Shown: positions 29,801 through 40,860 of the stretch, piece after piece
Layout of the letters: each line of letters begins with the position of its first letter
How positions within the stretch are numbered: the first letter of the stretch is position 1
Origin: Undaria pinnatifida
Taxonomy: Eukaryota; Sar; Phaeophyceae; Laminariales; Alariaceae
Length of the DNA stretch: 64,000 nucleotides
Assembly (NCBI GenBank): GCA_012845835.1
Contig: JABAKD010000002.1
Coordinates: 1,798,001-1,862,000, forward strand
Direction of reading: 5' to 3'
Program-made: the position numbers and the translations under genes
Notes under the pieces: model-generated
What the model saw: the letters and a program-made list of their open reading frames with translations, nothing else
Told to the model about the DNA's origin: nothing
Database searches by the model: none

Positions 29801-32800
29801 GGGGGGGGGGCTATGGTAGAATCAGTCCTTGGCGTATGCATATATGTGCCATGCTTACCAATATGCTCGGTAACAGCGAGGCTACGGATGGGGGGTCGCT
29901 TTTCGGGGATTTTTTGGCAATGACCCGGAGTCACTCGCACGAGTGACCCCCGTGTTTCGTAGCGATTATAATGTTTGGTTATCTTTGGTGCTGTTTATTC
30001 TTTGTGGTATGAATCCGGAGTGCAATGGTAGGCTGCGCTGTGTCAAAGAATTCGCCTGAAGTCTTTTTTGTTTGCGAGGTAGAGAGTCACTCGCGCGAGT
30101 GACTCAAACCCATGGAGTGAGAATGAGGATGTATGATAGCATTCCTCCTCTCATGTAGGTGCCGCTTCTGCGTGCCTTTCCGGCTGATGGTGCACTATAC
30201 CGGTAGAGGTGGCATCGCCGTTTTCCTTCTGAGGGTGATGGCTTGATGAAATTCTCTTTGCGTTCTGAGGCAAAAAAGTTGTTTTGAGTAAACTGAAAGT
30301 GCGATCCGATTCATACTCCCATGGCCTAGGTATGCCCAAAACAACAATCGTGAAACATTACTACCATTCCGACGATGATGGCTGAGGGAGCCCCGTCATT
30401 CACAAAATATGTTTCAAGGCTTTTCTTTATCGGGTCGGGTTGCTGCTCGCGGGTTGGATCGGGTCAAGGTGACCCGACCCGACGGGTATTACTCGAAGAC
30501 CTGCATACCCCGACCCAACCCGACCCGGCCCGACCCGTGACTTTTCGAATACCTTCTGAACCGACCCGACTCGATCCGCGAGAGTTGTTTTTTTACCTCC
30601 TGACCCGACCCGCGGGCCGGGTCGTGACCCGTGAAAAATCCCTGGATATTTTGCGCCACCCCAGTGGTGGGTGGCGTCTGATGTGCTTCATAAAACAAGT
30701 CCGCCTCAATTGTTTATGCTACAAAGTCGGCGAGGATTGCTCGTTGCAGATTATGCTTTTCGCTCTGCTCGAGAAAGAGGCCCAAGTACTCCAGGCGACA
30801 TGATGAGGTACCGGCATGCCGACAGAGCGGGGGGGGGGGGGGGGGTCGGGAATGACAGCGCTCGGCTCGCCGGGGGGCAACCAGTACAGTGGGTGGGTTA
30901 AAGACCGACGGCGGGGGCTGCACCCTGGGGTTCGAGAGGGACAACGGCTAGCGGGTGGAGGCAAACCAGAGAGCTTCATGGCCTTGGCGTCGGGCCGGGA
31001 ATGACTTCAATCCCTACCCAACTCGCCCTCCGCGGGAGGAAATGGTGTTGGGATCTGAATCGTGTCCGTTCCGACGCCGACGCCGCGACCTCTGACGCGC
31101 CTCGTCCGGCTGGTTGTTTGCCCCCTTCGATACCCCGGGTGCAGCCCCCGCCGCCGTCTTCCATCCGCCCACAGTTTTGGTTAGCCCCCGGCGAGCTCAG
31201 CGCTGTCATCCCCGACCGCACACCCTCCGCTCTGCCGGCATGCAGGTATTTCGCCGTTATGCCCGGTGCATATGTGCCATTTTCACCATTATGCTCGGCG
31301 TATATGTGCCGTATCCTGTGCTCGGTGTGTATGTGTCATTTCAACCAGTATGCTCGGTATGTATGTGCCAGTTCTGCTCGCCTTTCAGGCTATATGTTTT
31401 TAATATAACAAATCCGCAAGTTCCACACAACCCGGGATGACGTTCCAGTTGGCTATCTCCACCGCACCTGATCCCCACGGATCAAGTCGCGTCGACATAC
31501 TCACGCATCCGAACACAACGGAAGCTTGCGCTGCTGGAGCAGAAACGGTGACCGCAGGTAGTGACAGTTCTGGCTGCCGTTACCACGGGAACTGGAAGAT
31601 ACGCCAGCTATTACGGGGGACCCTAGTAAATAGGACCTACGGTGGACACAAAAACCTATATATCCATATATTTTTACTAACAATATTTGGTCCTGTTTAC
31701 TATCGTCCTCCGTAATAGCGCTGGATTGCGAATACAATTGAGTTAAATTGATACACGACACGTATGACAATAGATGTAAGTGGGCTTACGTGTGGTGGGC
31801 TTAAGCTTTATTTTTCCCCATCCGCTGGAGGATACAACAAACTACGAACGAACAAACTCGGGCCTCGATTATAAAAAATGCTACCAAGGCAGCGAGCATT
31901 ACTCGTTGCTGATTTTCGGTTTTCGCTATGCTCGAGAAGCGCACACATGCCGATATATGTTGACAGCATTTTGGTGCAGGCTTGGTGAAAAAGCGGGAAC
32001 GGTGCGGGGCTCAGAACAGCATATGCTGTATTGACCCTTTTTGAGGCCCATCCATGTACGGCGATAAAAATAGCTACAAACGCGTCCTTATCATGGTGTG
32101 AGCATGCAGCACACGACAGTGCAAAGCTGTGCGCGTGCTTTATAGAAGTATTCGCGTTGGAGTTGGGCTGGAAAAATCATCGACGCCTATTCTAGCGCCC
32201 GGGTTGCTTCGTGTGAAGGATGCTGCAATCGTCAGTTTCTTTAATCGTCAATGTTTCCCTATGCTATAATCAAGATATAATCAAGCCCCTGCAGGGTTAA
32301 TTGTCCCGTTAGAACTTCAGAGGCGGGAAACGTCGCTTTTTGCAGGGCTTTTCACGGGTCATGACCGGGGCCGCGGGCCAAGTCAGCAGGTTTTCAAATA
32401 CTCGCGGGTCGGGTCGTGTCGTGTCAAGAGGTGTTTCAAATCTCACGGGTAGGGTCGGGTCTGGTCGGGTCGAGTCGGGTCAAGACGGTTTCAAATATCA
32501 TGCATCGGGTCGGGTCGGATCGGATCGGGTCGGGTCGGGTCGGATCAGGAGAGTTTCAGATCTCACGGGACGGGACGGGTCGGGTCATCCTGTGGCCTGA
32601 CCAAACCCATGAAAAGTTGCCTGACCCGTGAAATGCCTTGGAAAATACCCTGGCGATTACCATCACAGCGCTCGTCCGCACCGAGCCACCCGGGCTGCGA
32701 AAAGCAAAAGTTATAGAGTGCGTCAGAACTGCAAGGAAAGGAGTTGAACGACAAGCGCGCTGCATTACGATTTTTTTCTACCACTCTCTTCTCTTCCTCG

Positions 32801-35604
32801 ACAGGCGAAAAGGCCTGCTTTCTGGCTTTTGTGGTCGCTATGCTGTAGTTAGGTCCCAAATGGGTGAGTAATTTAGCTTAATATGTCTATTTTTACTAGG
32901 GAAGTAGAGAGGGAGGGAAAACGCAAAGAAAGTGAAACTTTTCACCGTGCCCATTTCCCGCTTTGCCAAATGCCTCCTACCAATAGGAGTTGTGGACGAG
33001 GCCGAGGAAGCACCTGATGAGCGTCGGTAAGGCAGGGGTGAAACCGAGCCACGTGCGGTCTCTAAACGCGCTGGTGGAGGCGCATACCTTGGTCAAGGTT
33101 AAGGTGAGGGGTGGTGGCCATCGCTACGATGGTAACAGTGGTGGGTCGGCAAATCTTCCTTTTTTTTATAAAATCGTTTCAAGTGCGTCAGCTGTGAGTT
33201 TGATCTATTTAATGGTCGATACTCATATCTGCAACCTGCGTGATGCTCCGGCCGCGCGTGTTTACGTATGTATTATTCTCTTGAAGATGCGTGACTGCCT
33301 CGCGTGTTTTTCGACTACAGTATGTTGCCTTGTTGATGTCTGTAAACGCTCTCGTCGCCGTGTGACAATGTCCCCGTGGATGCACAATGACCCTGTAGAT
33401 GTCTGGTGCATGACAACAGCACTTTTTCGTGTTTGGTTGGCTGTGCCCTTGTTGATGTGTGCTAAGGCCGCGGGGGGTGAATATTTTGTCGAGTTGTCGC
33501 GTAGGTTCGGGTGATCGTATCGCCAAGATATACAAACCACTGGAAAATACAGTCGAGAATTTTCCCAGCAAGGTCGAAATTTTTTGGATTGTAAAAACTG
33601 TTCTAAATTATACTTTACAGTACAAGAATTCAGAGCGTTTCTGCTCTTTTCTGCTCTATCTTGAGCCAATTCTTCACTACCCCACCAAACGGGAACGTAA
33701 TTTTCTGTGCGCAATTTTTTCGGGTACGACTTATAGGTGCTTAAAACAATCCGCGAAAAACCCAGCTAGGTTTTGGTGAAAGCCTTTTCATCATGTGTTT
33801 TGTTGCCGTGGTAGTACGTATCAGGGCGCAAAATGAACCAAAATGTCGATTTTGAACCTTTTTTAGTGATTCTCGTTGGCAACTTTGATGTCACGAAATC
33901 GCCTATCGATTCGTTTCTGGCTGCCCACCCCTGACTCCTGTCTGGCACACCCAACGCCCTCACACACCCCATGAGGAGCATGTCCCAATTTCACGGGCTA
34001 CAGTTGCTTGTGAGCAGCTGTAGCTGTCTGCAAGTGAAGGTGCATACGTTTAGCTGGAGTTCTTTTTTGCTCGTTTCGTGTCTTTCGAAGTTCGACCAAC
34101 TTCGACTAACGCAGCACACCAAAGTCGAGGTGTAGACCTCCGTCGAGAAAATACGGACGGCCAATCTGAACAGAATCACGAGCTTCTGCGTATTTAAAAC
34201 ACTAAAAAATCACACCCTCTCTATTGCTGACACGCGCCAGCTGACGTTCGAAATGTAGGGTGTGTTGAAAATGCAGCGTAATTGGCTGCACCGAAGAGTA
34301 TCTACAGATAAGAGTGAGCCAGAAACCCGGGGATGGGGGATAGATATGATCCCCCGCTGCCTTAACGCTTTTTGGTTTTTGCTATGTCCCGTGCATGTGC
34401 CATACCCTTGTCCTCGTGCATGTGACCCTTTGTGGAAGTTTGTAGATGTTTGACAAGACGTTTGCCTCGTTTTTTTTTCTGATCGTGATCTTGTTGTTTG
34501 ACGACTCCCTCGTGCGTTCTGGGCAAATATTCTAATGTTGTTCGTTCGATAATGATCATGCGCGTGTTCTTATTTTCAATGCTCTTGTTGCTGTTCGACG
34601 GTGTCTTTGTCATTCTTTGTGGATGCTTGACAACAGTACCGTGTACCTGGCGAATAACACGCAAGAAAAATTAACCCCTCGGTCGAATTTCCCAGCTGAT
34701 TTTCCTTTAAAATGGGAAGCATGGTACGATAGAGGTAGCACTTTTTGACTGATTTTTTTTGTGAATGATTGGGTGCTCCTTGGCTCAATTCGTCGAAATT
34801 ACACTGTTCTTTTTGTTATAACTTTCGTTATATACCTGGGCGATGGGAGCATTAAAGGGTAGCGATTTCCCCCCCCCATATCAGTTTTTGAGAGAGGTAT
34901 ACTATTAATAGTATAGCGCTCCTCAAGTGGTTATGAGCCTCGGAAAAAAACGGTGCATCTGTACTGTTCTGTACTACGGTACAGTTATGCCATTACTCGT
35001 AACGATGATGAATAACGGCAAGTTACTAACTACAAACGAGCGGGCGGTGTGTCAGGCAGCTTGCAAAGATGCGTATCAACCCCAAATTTGTCGAAGGCAA
35101 AGCTGACCTTGTTAGACGCATTGTATAAAAGTTAGGAGCTTGCGTCGCGGGGAGAGTGCAAACGCCGCGGAAACGTCTATGGAAGCTCTCGATAAGATCT
35201 TTTTTATTGAAGGCACTATTTTCGTTGTGTGTTTCCGCCTTGTCTAGAAAAAGGTTGTCTCGGAAGTTCATCCCAGGAGGTGTGTGATCATGCGTGTCGT
35301 TCGTGCGCTCCCACTCTCGCTTTTTGTTGACAATTTTCTCCTTTTTTCGCGGCAGATCAACATCCCCGGAGCTGACTTGGGCGAGGTAGGGCTTCAGCTG
35401 TGCGGGACGGAGGGGTCGGGATCTCCAGTGGCGGGAGGGGACGAAGAAAAATCATCCCCGATTTCGGCGGACGGGGCGTCATCTCCTCTGCCTGTTAGCG
35501 TGTCGGTAGTCACGAACCGCGACAACCAACGTATCATTCTCTTCGCGAAAACAGAGTTTTTGGAGTCTCTCGCGAAGGGAGAGGTTTTCAACAACAATCC
35601 GTGA
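26454..35604 (+). CDS. gene B: plastid-targeted CRM (YhbY-like) RNA-binding protein, complete, 3 exons, 244 aa
   Basis: Exons lie at 26454-26822, 32987-33103 and 35356-35604, all joined in phase 0. Residues 1-26 form a signal peptide (MRLNQVPSCALAMAAAVCFA) ending near AEG, followed by FFAAAPFSARASKLL and a Ser/Ala/Arg/Gly-rich region to about residue 115. This matches the bipartite presequence of heterokont plastid proteins with Phe after the cleavage site. Residues 124-162 carry the start of a CRM domain: an RKHLMSVGKAGVKPSHV segment with the GxxG loop (GKAG) and the EAHTLVKVK segment that matches the EAHELIKVK block of YhbY. Exon 3 supplies the rest (LQLCGTEG, VVTNRDNQRIILFAK). CRM proteins bind structured RNA in ribosome assembly and chloroplast group II intron splicing. 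A single CRM suggests a YhbY-like or small splicing factor. The substrate is unknown. Confidence 0.75.
28001..28113 (+). mobile_element. MITE 'TTACGGGGGACC', copy 1
   Basis: The TIRs are TTACGGGGGACCATAGTAAA at left and the exact reverse complement ending at about 28110. The interior has GGACCTACGGTACACACAAA and CTAACAATATTTGGTCC. Length is about 110 bp with no coding. Confidence 0.85.
28965..29390 (+). mobile_element. foldback element 'GCCGACAGAGCGG', copy 1 (decayed)
   Basis: The left arm starts GCATGCCGACAGAGCGGACG. The right arm ends CCGCTCTGTTGGCACGC. Arms of roughly 120-150 bp include GGGGCTGCACC-like and CCCCCTTCGAACCCCAGG sequences. It matches 30811-31245 in the same orientation. Confidence 0.65.
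29580..29819 (-). mobile_element. MITE 'CTACGATAGACCCCCC', copy 1
   Basis: It is the reverse complement of 48040-48275. The ends are CTTCGGTAGCCCCCCCC and GGGGGGGGCTATGGTAG. Shared interior blocks include GGTTTCAAAACCAGCTCCCG and the CGTTCAAGAAAATCGCTGTT end. The two long minus and plus ORFs of these copies are equivalent shadows, not genes. Confidence 0.75.
30195..30420 (+). mobile_element. MITE with CCCATGGCCTAGGT core, diverged copy
   Basis: It contains ACCGGTAGAGGTGGCA, a TCCCATGGCCTAGGT core and AGCCCCGTCATTCACAAAAT in the same order as 47348-47606. Its left end is diverged. Confidence 0.55.
30430..30635 (+). repeat. GGGTC minisatellite, array 3
   Basis: It starts with GGGTCGGGTTGC and passes into CGACCC runs with CTTTTCGAATACC and TTTTTTACCTCC spacers, so most units lie on the minus strand. 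It exits at GACCCGTGAAAAATCCC, as the other arrays do. Confidence 0.8.
30811..31245 (+). mobile_element. foldback element 'GCCGACAGAGCGG', copy 2
   Basis: The left arm (GGCATGCCGACAGAGCGG, a G-run, TCGGGAATGACAGCGCTCGG, GGGGGCTGCACCCTGGGGTT) is mirrored at right by AGGGTGCAGCCCCCG-like sequence, GAGCTCAGCGCTGTCATCCC and CCGCTCTGCCGGCATGC. Arms are about 130 bp around a core of about 180 bp. No transposase. Confidence 0.75.
31257..31385 (+). repeat. minisatellite of about 33 bp
   Basis: About four units of the type TATGCTCGGTGTATATGTGC plus CATTTTCACCA. Single units also occur near 29385 and 29840. Confidence 0.7.
31608..31718 (+). mobile_element. MITE 'TTACGGGGGACC', copy 2
   Basis: The CTATTACGGGGGACC end and GTCCTCCGTAATAG end form the TIR. 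The interior GGACCTACGGTGGACACAAA and CTAACAATATTTGGTCC is shared with 28001-28113. The right TIR has two substitutions. Confidence 0.85.
32352..32632 (+). repeat. GGGTC minisatellite, array 4
   Basis: It is entered by GGGCTTTTCACGGGTCATGA as in array 1, runs through GGGTCGGGTC with TTTCAAATCTCACG spacers, and exits at TGACCCGTGAAATGCC. Confidence 0.85.
32987..33103 (+). CDS. gene B exon 2: N-terminal half of CRM domain
   Basis: The acceptor is CCAATAG at 32986 and the donor is AAG followed by GTGAGG at 33104. It has 39 codons in phase 0. It contains RKHLMSVGKAGVKPSHV and LVEAHTLVKVK. The match to the YhbY/CRM helix-loop-strand, with its GxxG loop, is the main basis for the family call. Confidence 0.75.
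33104..35355. other. gene B intron 2
   Basis: This 2.25 kb intron contains copies of the CAGCTGTGAG dispersed repeat at 33185-33260 (plus) and 35048-35105 (minus), and a segment near 34727-34800 related to 28257-28330. The rest shows nothing I can name. Confidence 0.5.
35356..35604 (+). CDS. gene B exon 3: C-terminal half of CRM domain and stop
   Basis: An excellent acceptor (pyrimidine tract, then CGCGGCAG) precedes ATCAACATCCCC. It has 82 codons plus TGA. It includes an acidic, Ser/Pro-rich insertion of about 30 residues (GGDEEKSSPISADGASSPLP) between two conserved strands, which is unusual for the compact YhbY fold. The competing minus-strand frame at 35394-35891 is rejected because it would run antisense through this exon. 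Confidence 0.7.
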   Translation: MNIPGADLGEVGLQLCGTEGSGSPVAGGDEEKSSPISADGASSPLPVSVSVVTNRDNQRIILFAKTEFLESLAKGEVFNNNP

Positions 35605-35774
35605 TAATTAATACCAGGTACCCTGGTATGGCCTAATGTTGTAGTGCCCAGAGCGTCCTTGCTTTTGGTCCCCAAACGAACACATATACCTTGTAGTGGC
35701 CCCTGTACCTGATTTTGACCACTGTCATTTTTGTATCCACCGACGTTGCTTTCCAGCTCAGCCCGCCAGCTCCC

Positions 35775-36111
35775 CGAGCCTCTTTTATTTTCAGCTGCCG
35801 GCACTCTGAACAAGCCGTGGCGGGTGTCGGCGTATAATGCCCTATGTAGAGGAATATCCGCATGTGACAGCGTGGTGGACGTGCTGTCCATAGCCCAGAG
35901 GCTTGGGAGCCGCTATCGAGCGTTCACGCAAGCTTCCCTCGGATACTCAAGATGTTTTGTTGAATTTTGGCGCTCTCTGGGCCCAGATGAAAAAGGAGAT
36001 ATTTTTGTGAGCGAGCTGGGTGCAATCACCCTCGACCAAGCTCGGTGCGATACGCGCTTTACGGCTAGATGTACCGTGCGGATCAGTGTACTGGCCGCCC
36101 CACAGAATTGA
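35775..36111 (+). CDS. possible exon of an unrecognised gene
   Basis: After a good acceptor (TCTTTTATTTTCAG, ending about 35794) a frame of about 100 codons reads NKPWRVSAYNALCRG, CDSVVDVLSIAQRLGSRYRA and YSRCFVEFWRSLGPDEKGD to a TGA at 36111. Codon use looks coding. No upstream exon could be linked: gene B ends with its own stop at 35604. It may be an unrelated gene's last exon or chance. Confidence 0.25.
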
Positions 36112-37979
36112 TTCTGCACGCTTGTTCGTCGAGTGCCGTTATTCTTGTGACGTTCTTACTGCTGCAGTTACGCCGTTGATGCGTAACTACCATCGCAATA
36201 TCAAGCTATTGGTATATTGCTTGTGTTGTCTGTTTTGCCGACATACCAAATAAGCGTATACCCTTACTCCATGCTTGTGAGCTTTGACTAGATATGCTGC
36301 GTAGATCGCCTACGTGCTAACAATAGGCGAATTTTCCACCGATCAGCGGCTATTGGGTGCTCTGCTGTAGCAAGGTGCCTACGTCTACACGACCCCAGGA
36401 TGAAGGTGACAAAGTCGATGTTACGGTTAGCCCTGGTTACCCGTGGAATCTAATTACGGGATCAATTAACTTAGTCTACAGCAACTTGTCTTGGGTTTAC
36501 ACTTTGGCCGACCGCAAATGAATGCCACGGTACCTTAACGCATCTCGGCACTTACATCGTGATACTTTGTGTGCACTTGGATACGTATGTACGTGTGGAA
36601 TCCGCTGCTTGTCAGCAAAGTTCATTACTCCATTGCCGCGTCGCAACTACACCAACACTTCCTGCTTTCTGACGGGTAGTCAATCCTTCTACAGCTAACG
36701 CATCAACCGCTACGCATGACCTGGCTACGTAATGATATTGCTGGGGCAGGTTTGAGGCAGGGACGAGCACACAAGCCGCAAACATACCACACATAAACAT
36801 TGGAACCGCACGGGCCCACACATTCGTACATGTTAGCTGTTACCTGGTAGACGAGCATTTGCTCCGTGCATTTTCCCTTCCTTCCGGTGAGGATATCCCT
36901 GAGCATGGCCGCCGACGACGTACTACGATGCAATGTTGGAAGTACAGTAGGTTTTACTCCCGAAGAGATGCCAATCGAAGAACAAAACGGTCTACTAAGC
37001 GGGACACTCCCCCAAGTAATGTGCTACTAAATCACTATCATCCAAGATGCGCACTACGGTAGAGGTTGTCTATGTGTTCTGAGGGTCCTCACTTAAGCTC
37101 TAGACTATACCACACCCAACAACCGACTTTTTGAAAATCTTGTACGCGAAGCCCGATGCACAATCCCATGCGTTACGTTGTCAAACGAATAGACTAATGT
37201 TTTTGAACATAGTCTACACATCCGACAAAAACATAGGGGGGAGCTCGTCTAGCTCCGTTGGTGTGACGGTTTTGGGCTCAAAAGTGGAACTCTTGTCGTA
37301 GCACGGTTCCCATGGTGCCATGGTGTTGAAGTGGCCAACACGTGGATTAACACTAACGACTGTCGACACAAACTGTTGTAGATTACTGCGAGAATAACAT
37401 CGGACACAGAAGATAGGTTATGAGCCTCGTTTCGCCCGACGCTCAAATCGAGAACTTCTTGGACCCGGAGCTGGAGCAGCAACTGAGCGTTTTACCAATC
37501 AGCACTCTTTTTAGCAGCACAACACTACTCGGTTCCGTGATACAGCGGCCAGACACAGACCCGGGGGTATGATTTTCAGCGGACCGACACGTCCCGCTGC
37601 CGTGATTTCAGCGGCTCGTCCCACACGCGGACGCGTGGCTTTCAGCATCATGACACAGGCTCAGCACTATGTGTAGTTGCAAGCATTAGAGCCGAGGAGC
37701 AAGATTGCCTTTTGCGTCGAGTGATCACTATTAATGAATATATTGCCTGTAGGAGGAAGGCTCCAGACTTCGCTCTCTGCTCCTTCTCTCCTCTCTGTCC
37801 TCTAATACAACGAAGATAGGAACACTTGTCAGACCGCGAGGCGGTCAGGGCGTCCGGCCTCGCACTCTTTGAACACACTAGTGGGGCTCTTAGGTTCATA
37901 AGTCCTTGAGTTTTCTCGAAAGTAGGGTTCTGGTACCAGGAGTCAAGGACGTGGGCACAGGAGAGTCTCCTCGGATGAG
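36112..37979. other. no recognised feature
   Basis: Unique-looking sequence without exon, RNA gene or structured repeat that I can support. The 5' LTR of the following copia element would be expected within about 500 bp of its Gag start, but no second copy is present to reveal it. Confidence 0.4.
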
Positions 37980-39420
37980 ATGCAGCAGCTGAGGAATGAT
38001 CTTCAGTTGATGATGGAGGAAAAGCGAGCATCGATGATGCAAGATGTGAGGGAGAATATGGCCGAGCTCATGAGGAACAACGGCCCGTTGGAGTCCAGCA
38101 GCGCTCAGGGCAGCACTGCTGTAAGAGGCAGTCCGCGAGGGTCTGAACCCACTGCTGTGAGGGGAAGCGGCGCTGAGGACAGCGCTGCTGTAAGGGGTAG
38201 CCCTCAAGGGGCTGGACTCATTGCTGCGGCACGACCAATTTCTGCTGCTGGTGCTGCTACTTCTGTAGGCGGAGCGCGAGGAGATACAGTGGCAGCAAGA
38301 GAGTCGGCTTTTCGTGAGTATATCTCGCGTAGTGTTGGAGTGACGGGGCGCAGAGGAGCTGCTGTTCCTGTCGGGGTTGGCTCAGCAAGGGGTCAGCCAG
38401 ATCAGCCAAGGGGGGCTGGAGAATGGGGGTCATACCCCGGCGGTGAGTCGGGAATAGGATATGATATGCCTCTGTCTAGACTAGCTCTCAAACATACCGC
38501 TGTCCCAACACTTAGTGGGAACAAGCCCCAATATACTGCCTGGATCAGAGATGCCAGGTACTACGCAAAAGGCGTAGGTTCCCTATCTGCTTTTGTGTCG
38601 GATCCACCCCAGTACATTCCCGTAGGGGAATTGGATACCGAAAACTCGGTACTTGTCGACAGGGGCTACAATCGCGAAAGTGTGCACATACATGCACTGG
38701 TGTGGAATTTCCTGTCGACGGCCCTGAAGAGCAAGAGCGACAAGAGTATCTTGCGCAGGTGTACCTCGCCGAGAGAAGCGTGGGGCGCGCTCCTTGCGTT
38801 GTACGGCCCTCAAAAGACGGGGGCCAAATCCGACCTCTACCGCCGCCTTAATAGTTTGCTGATAGCGCCAGGGAGTAACCCTCTCGAGGAGATGGGCAGG
38901 ATCGAAGATCTTGCCGCAGAAATGCGTTCAGCAGGAATGACCCTCGATCATCACATGCTGTACACAATTTTCATGGACGCTCTGTCTGCCTAATACGAGG
39001 TGGAGGCAAGGAACCTTACATCTCGTGACAGTATCGGCCGCGATGACATCATCAAGGCTGTACGAGAGTGCCATCGCCGATTGTTTGGAAGCAGGAAGAA
39101 GGGGTCCAATGTTGGTCCTGCTGGCCATGCTATGTTCGCCGGCAACGGCGGTGTTGGCCGCATAAAAAGGGCCGGCGGCGGTGTCCACGGGAAAGGTGGA
39201 GGCCACGGTAAAGGAAAAGGTGGACGTCGGGGACAGCAAGGACGCGGCGGCAAAAGCACCAACGATTACGGTGGTGGCTCGGCCGCCTGCCGCCTCCGAG
39301 GTGAGATGCCACAGGTGTGGCAAGAACAGCCATTAGAGGGTCGACTGCGCGGAGGAGCTATGCACCAGATGCCACGGACGGGGGCACGCTCCTGATGTTT
39401 GCCCCATGTCGAAAGAGGAA
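37980..39420 (+). pseudogene. copia element 2: Gag with two zinc knuckles
   Basis: A 337-codon open frame starts MQQLRNDLQLMMEEKRASMM. It contains a UBN2-type Gag region (LALKHTAVPTLSGNKPQYTA, SPREAWGALLALYGPQ, RLNSLLIAPGSNPLEEMGRI). A TAA at 38993 is followed in the same frame by a Gly/Lys-rich tail. After a frameshift come two CX2CX4HX4C knuckles (CHRCGKNSH and CTRCHGRGHAPDVC), the first interrupted by a stop. Ala/Val-rich repeats near residue 45-85 are internal duplications. Confidence 0.8.
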
Positions 39421-39539
39421 GCTGTGCTGGCGGCGTCGGACGACGATGATGATTATGATACGGTCGAGGCATCAGCTTTCAACGCCAGAGAGGCAGGCGA
39501 GTGCAGTGATGGTTGGGCAGGAAGGGGGAAGGGGAGTCG

Positions 39540-40160
39540 GCTTGGCAGGTGGGGGATGAGACCTGGCTTTGCGATAGTGGAACGTCTGCTCGCATGACGC
39601 CTTCAGCAGGTGTCATGATCAGCTACCGAGAGTGAAATTTGAAACTGCGCATTGCTGACGGCTCAACCCGCACGATCGAAGGATGCGGCGACATTAACTT
39701 TGTCTTTCGGTCCGGAAACGGTATCGTACGAGTATTGCTGACGAATGTGGCGTACGTACCAGACCTCCGATACCATCTATTTCCCCTACCCACTCTCGTG
39801 GAGAACGGTCACACTTTTGAAGGGCGTCCCGCAGGGATTGTAGTCATGCTCAAGTCTGAGCGTTCGATCGTGTTTCCGTTGACCGGGAAGCTTTACAGTC
39901 TTTACGGCTACCATATCGACTACAGCCCTATGGAAGATGCCTGTGCTGTACTCGCCACGGGGAAACTGCCCAACAAGCCCGTGGGCAACATAAGACTACC
40001 ACTGCGCGACCGGACACTCCCACGAGGCACTACTCTGCAAGGCCGCGGGGAACCACGGGATCGTTCTCGAGGGAAAACTGCTGCAAAGGGTGCTCCATGG
40101 CGAAGGGTCTCCGCCAATGTAACAAGCAGTCCACGTACACACTCGAGCAAATAAGAATCT
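39540..40160 (+). pseudogene. copia element 2: aspartic protease and pre-integrase region
   Basis: Near 39555 a WLCDSGTSARMTPS motif gives the DSG-type catalytic site of copia proteases. It is followed by LRIADGSTRTIEGCGDINFV and VLLTNVAYVPDLRYHLFPL, the usual downstream block. A stop (TGA at 39632) separates the two. Confidence 0.8.
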
Positions 40161-40173
40161 CGGGAGGGTTTTT

Positions 40174-40860
40174 GTGGATTTGAGTGGGCCTAAGGTGGTA
40201 GAGTCCCACGGGGGACAGCGTTATACTCTCATCGTGCGCAACGATTTTTCACGGTATACGTGGGTGTACTTTACGCGCCACAAATCGGACGCCGAGGAAA
40301 CGTTCAAGCAGTTCCTCTCGGATACTCGTGCAGATGATGTCTCTTCACAGGTGGTGACCGTCCGATCAGATGGGCGCGGTGAATTTTGCGGGGGAAAGTT
40401 TGGCGACCTATGTAGACCGCGCTGCATTGAGCGAAAATTCACCACGGCCGACAGTCCCAAATTCAACGGAGTAGTCGAGCGCGCGCTAGGTTTGATTGAG
40501 ACGGTCGCAATGGCGGGTCGAATCCAGGCTCGTGAGCTTTTTCCCGGAGTTCAATTGCCGACAACGGAATCGTTGTGGGTTGAAGCGTCGCACTGGGCGT
40601 GCGATGCTTTAAACCGCACGGCAACGTCCGCTAACCTCGCAAACAAGTCGCCGACGATATGTGGTACGGTAAAACACCCCCGGTAGTGCTTCTACTTTTT
40701 GTCAAGCCTGGCTACTGCAAGGTGAAGAGGGAAAACAAGTCCCAGGTAAAAGCACAGGTGTGTTTTTACTTCGGCCCTGCGCCTAATCACCCCCGAGACG
40801 CCGTACGAGTGATGACCAAGCACCGTACTCTGCTTATCACGCGTCATGTCACCTGGCAAC
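40174..40860 (+). pseudogene. copia element 2: integrase
   Basis: DDE core: VDLSGPK (first Asp), VRSDGRGEFCGGKFG (second Asp) and KFNGVVERALGLIE (Glu). A frameshift near 40660 leads to the KPGYCKVKRENKSQ and FYFGPAPNHPRDAVRV C-terminal segment. A tandem duplication of about 70 bp (41100-41255, encoding two SSVPAGRAE-type repeats) lies in the spacer before RT. Confidence 0.85.

Larger units (their letters stand above)
26823..32986. other. gene B intron 1 (6.2 kb), MITE- and minisatellite-rich
   Basis: It holds two copies of a TTACGGGGGACC MITE (28001, 31608), two foldback elements (28965, 30811), one CTACGATAG MITE (29580), a 33 bp minisatellite (31257-31385), two GGGTC arrays and G-runs at 28433 and 30829. 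A possible extra exon at 32805-32863, between a TCGACAG acceptor and a GTGAGT donor, does not fit the reading phase and is not called. No other exon was recognised. Confidence 0.5.

Noticed and set aside
32805-32863. Extra exon of gene B between a TCGACAG acceptor and a GTGAGT donor
   Set aside because: Including it breaks the phase 0 junction between exons 1 and 2, and its frames contain stops or add an unconserved segment.
35394-35891. Minus-strand ORF of 165 codons
   Set aside because: Antisense to exon 3 of gene B, which has family support and a strong acceptor.
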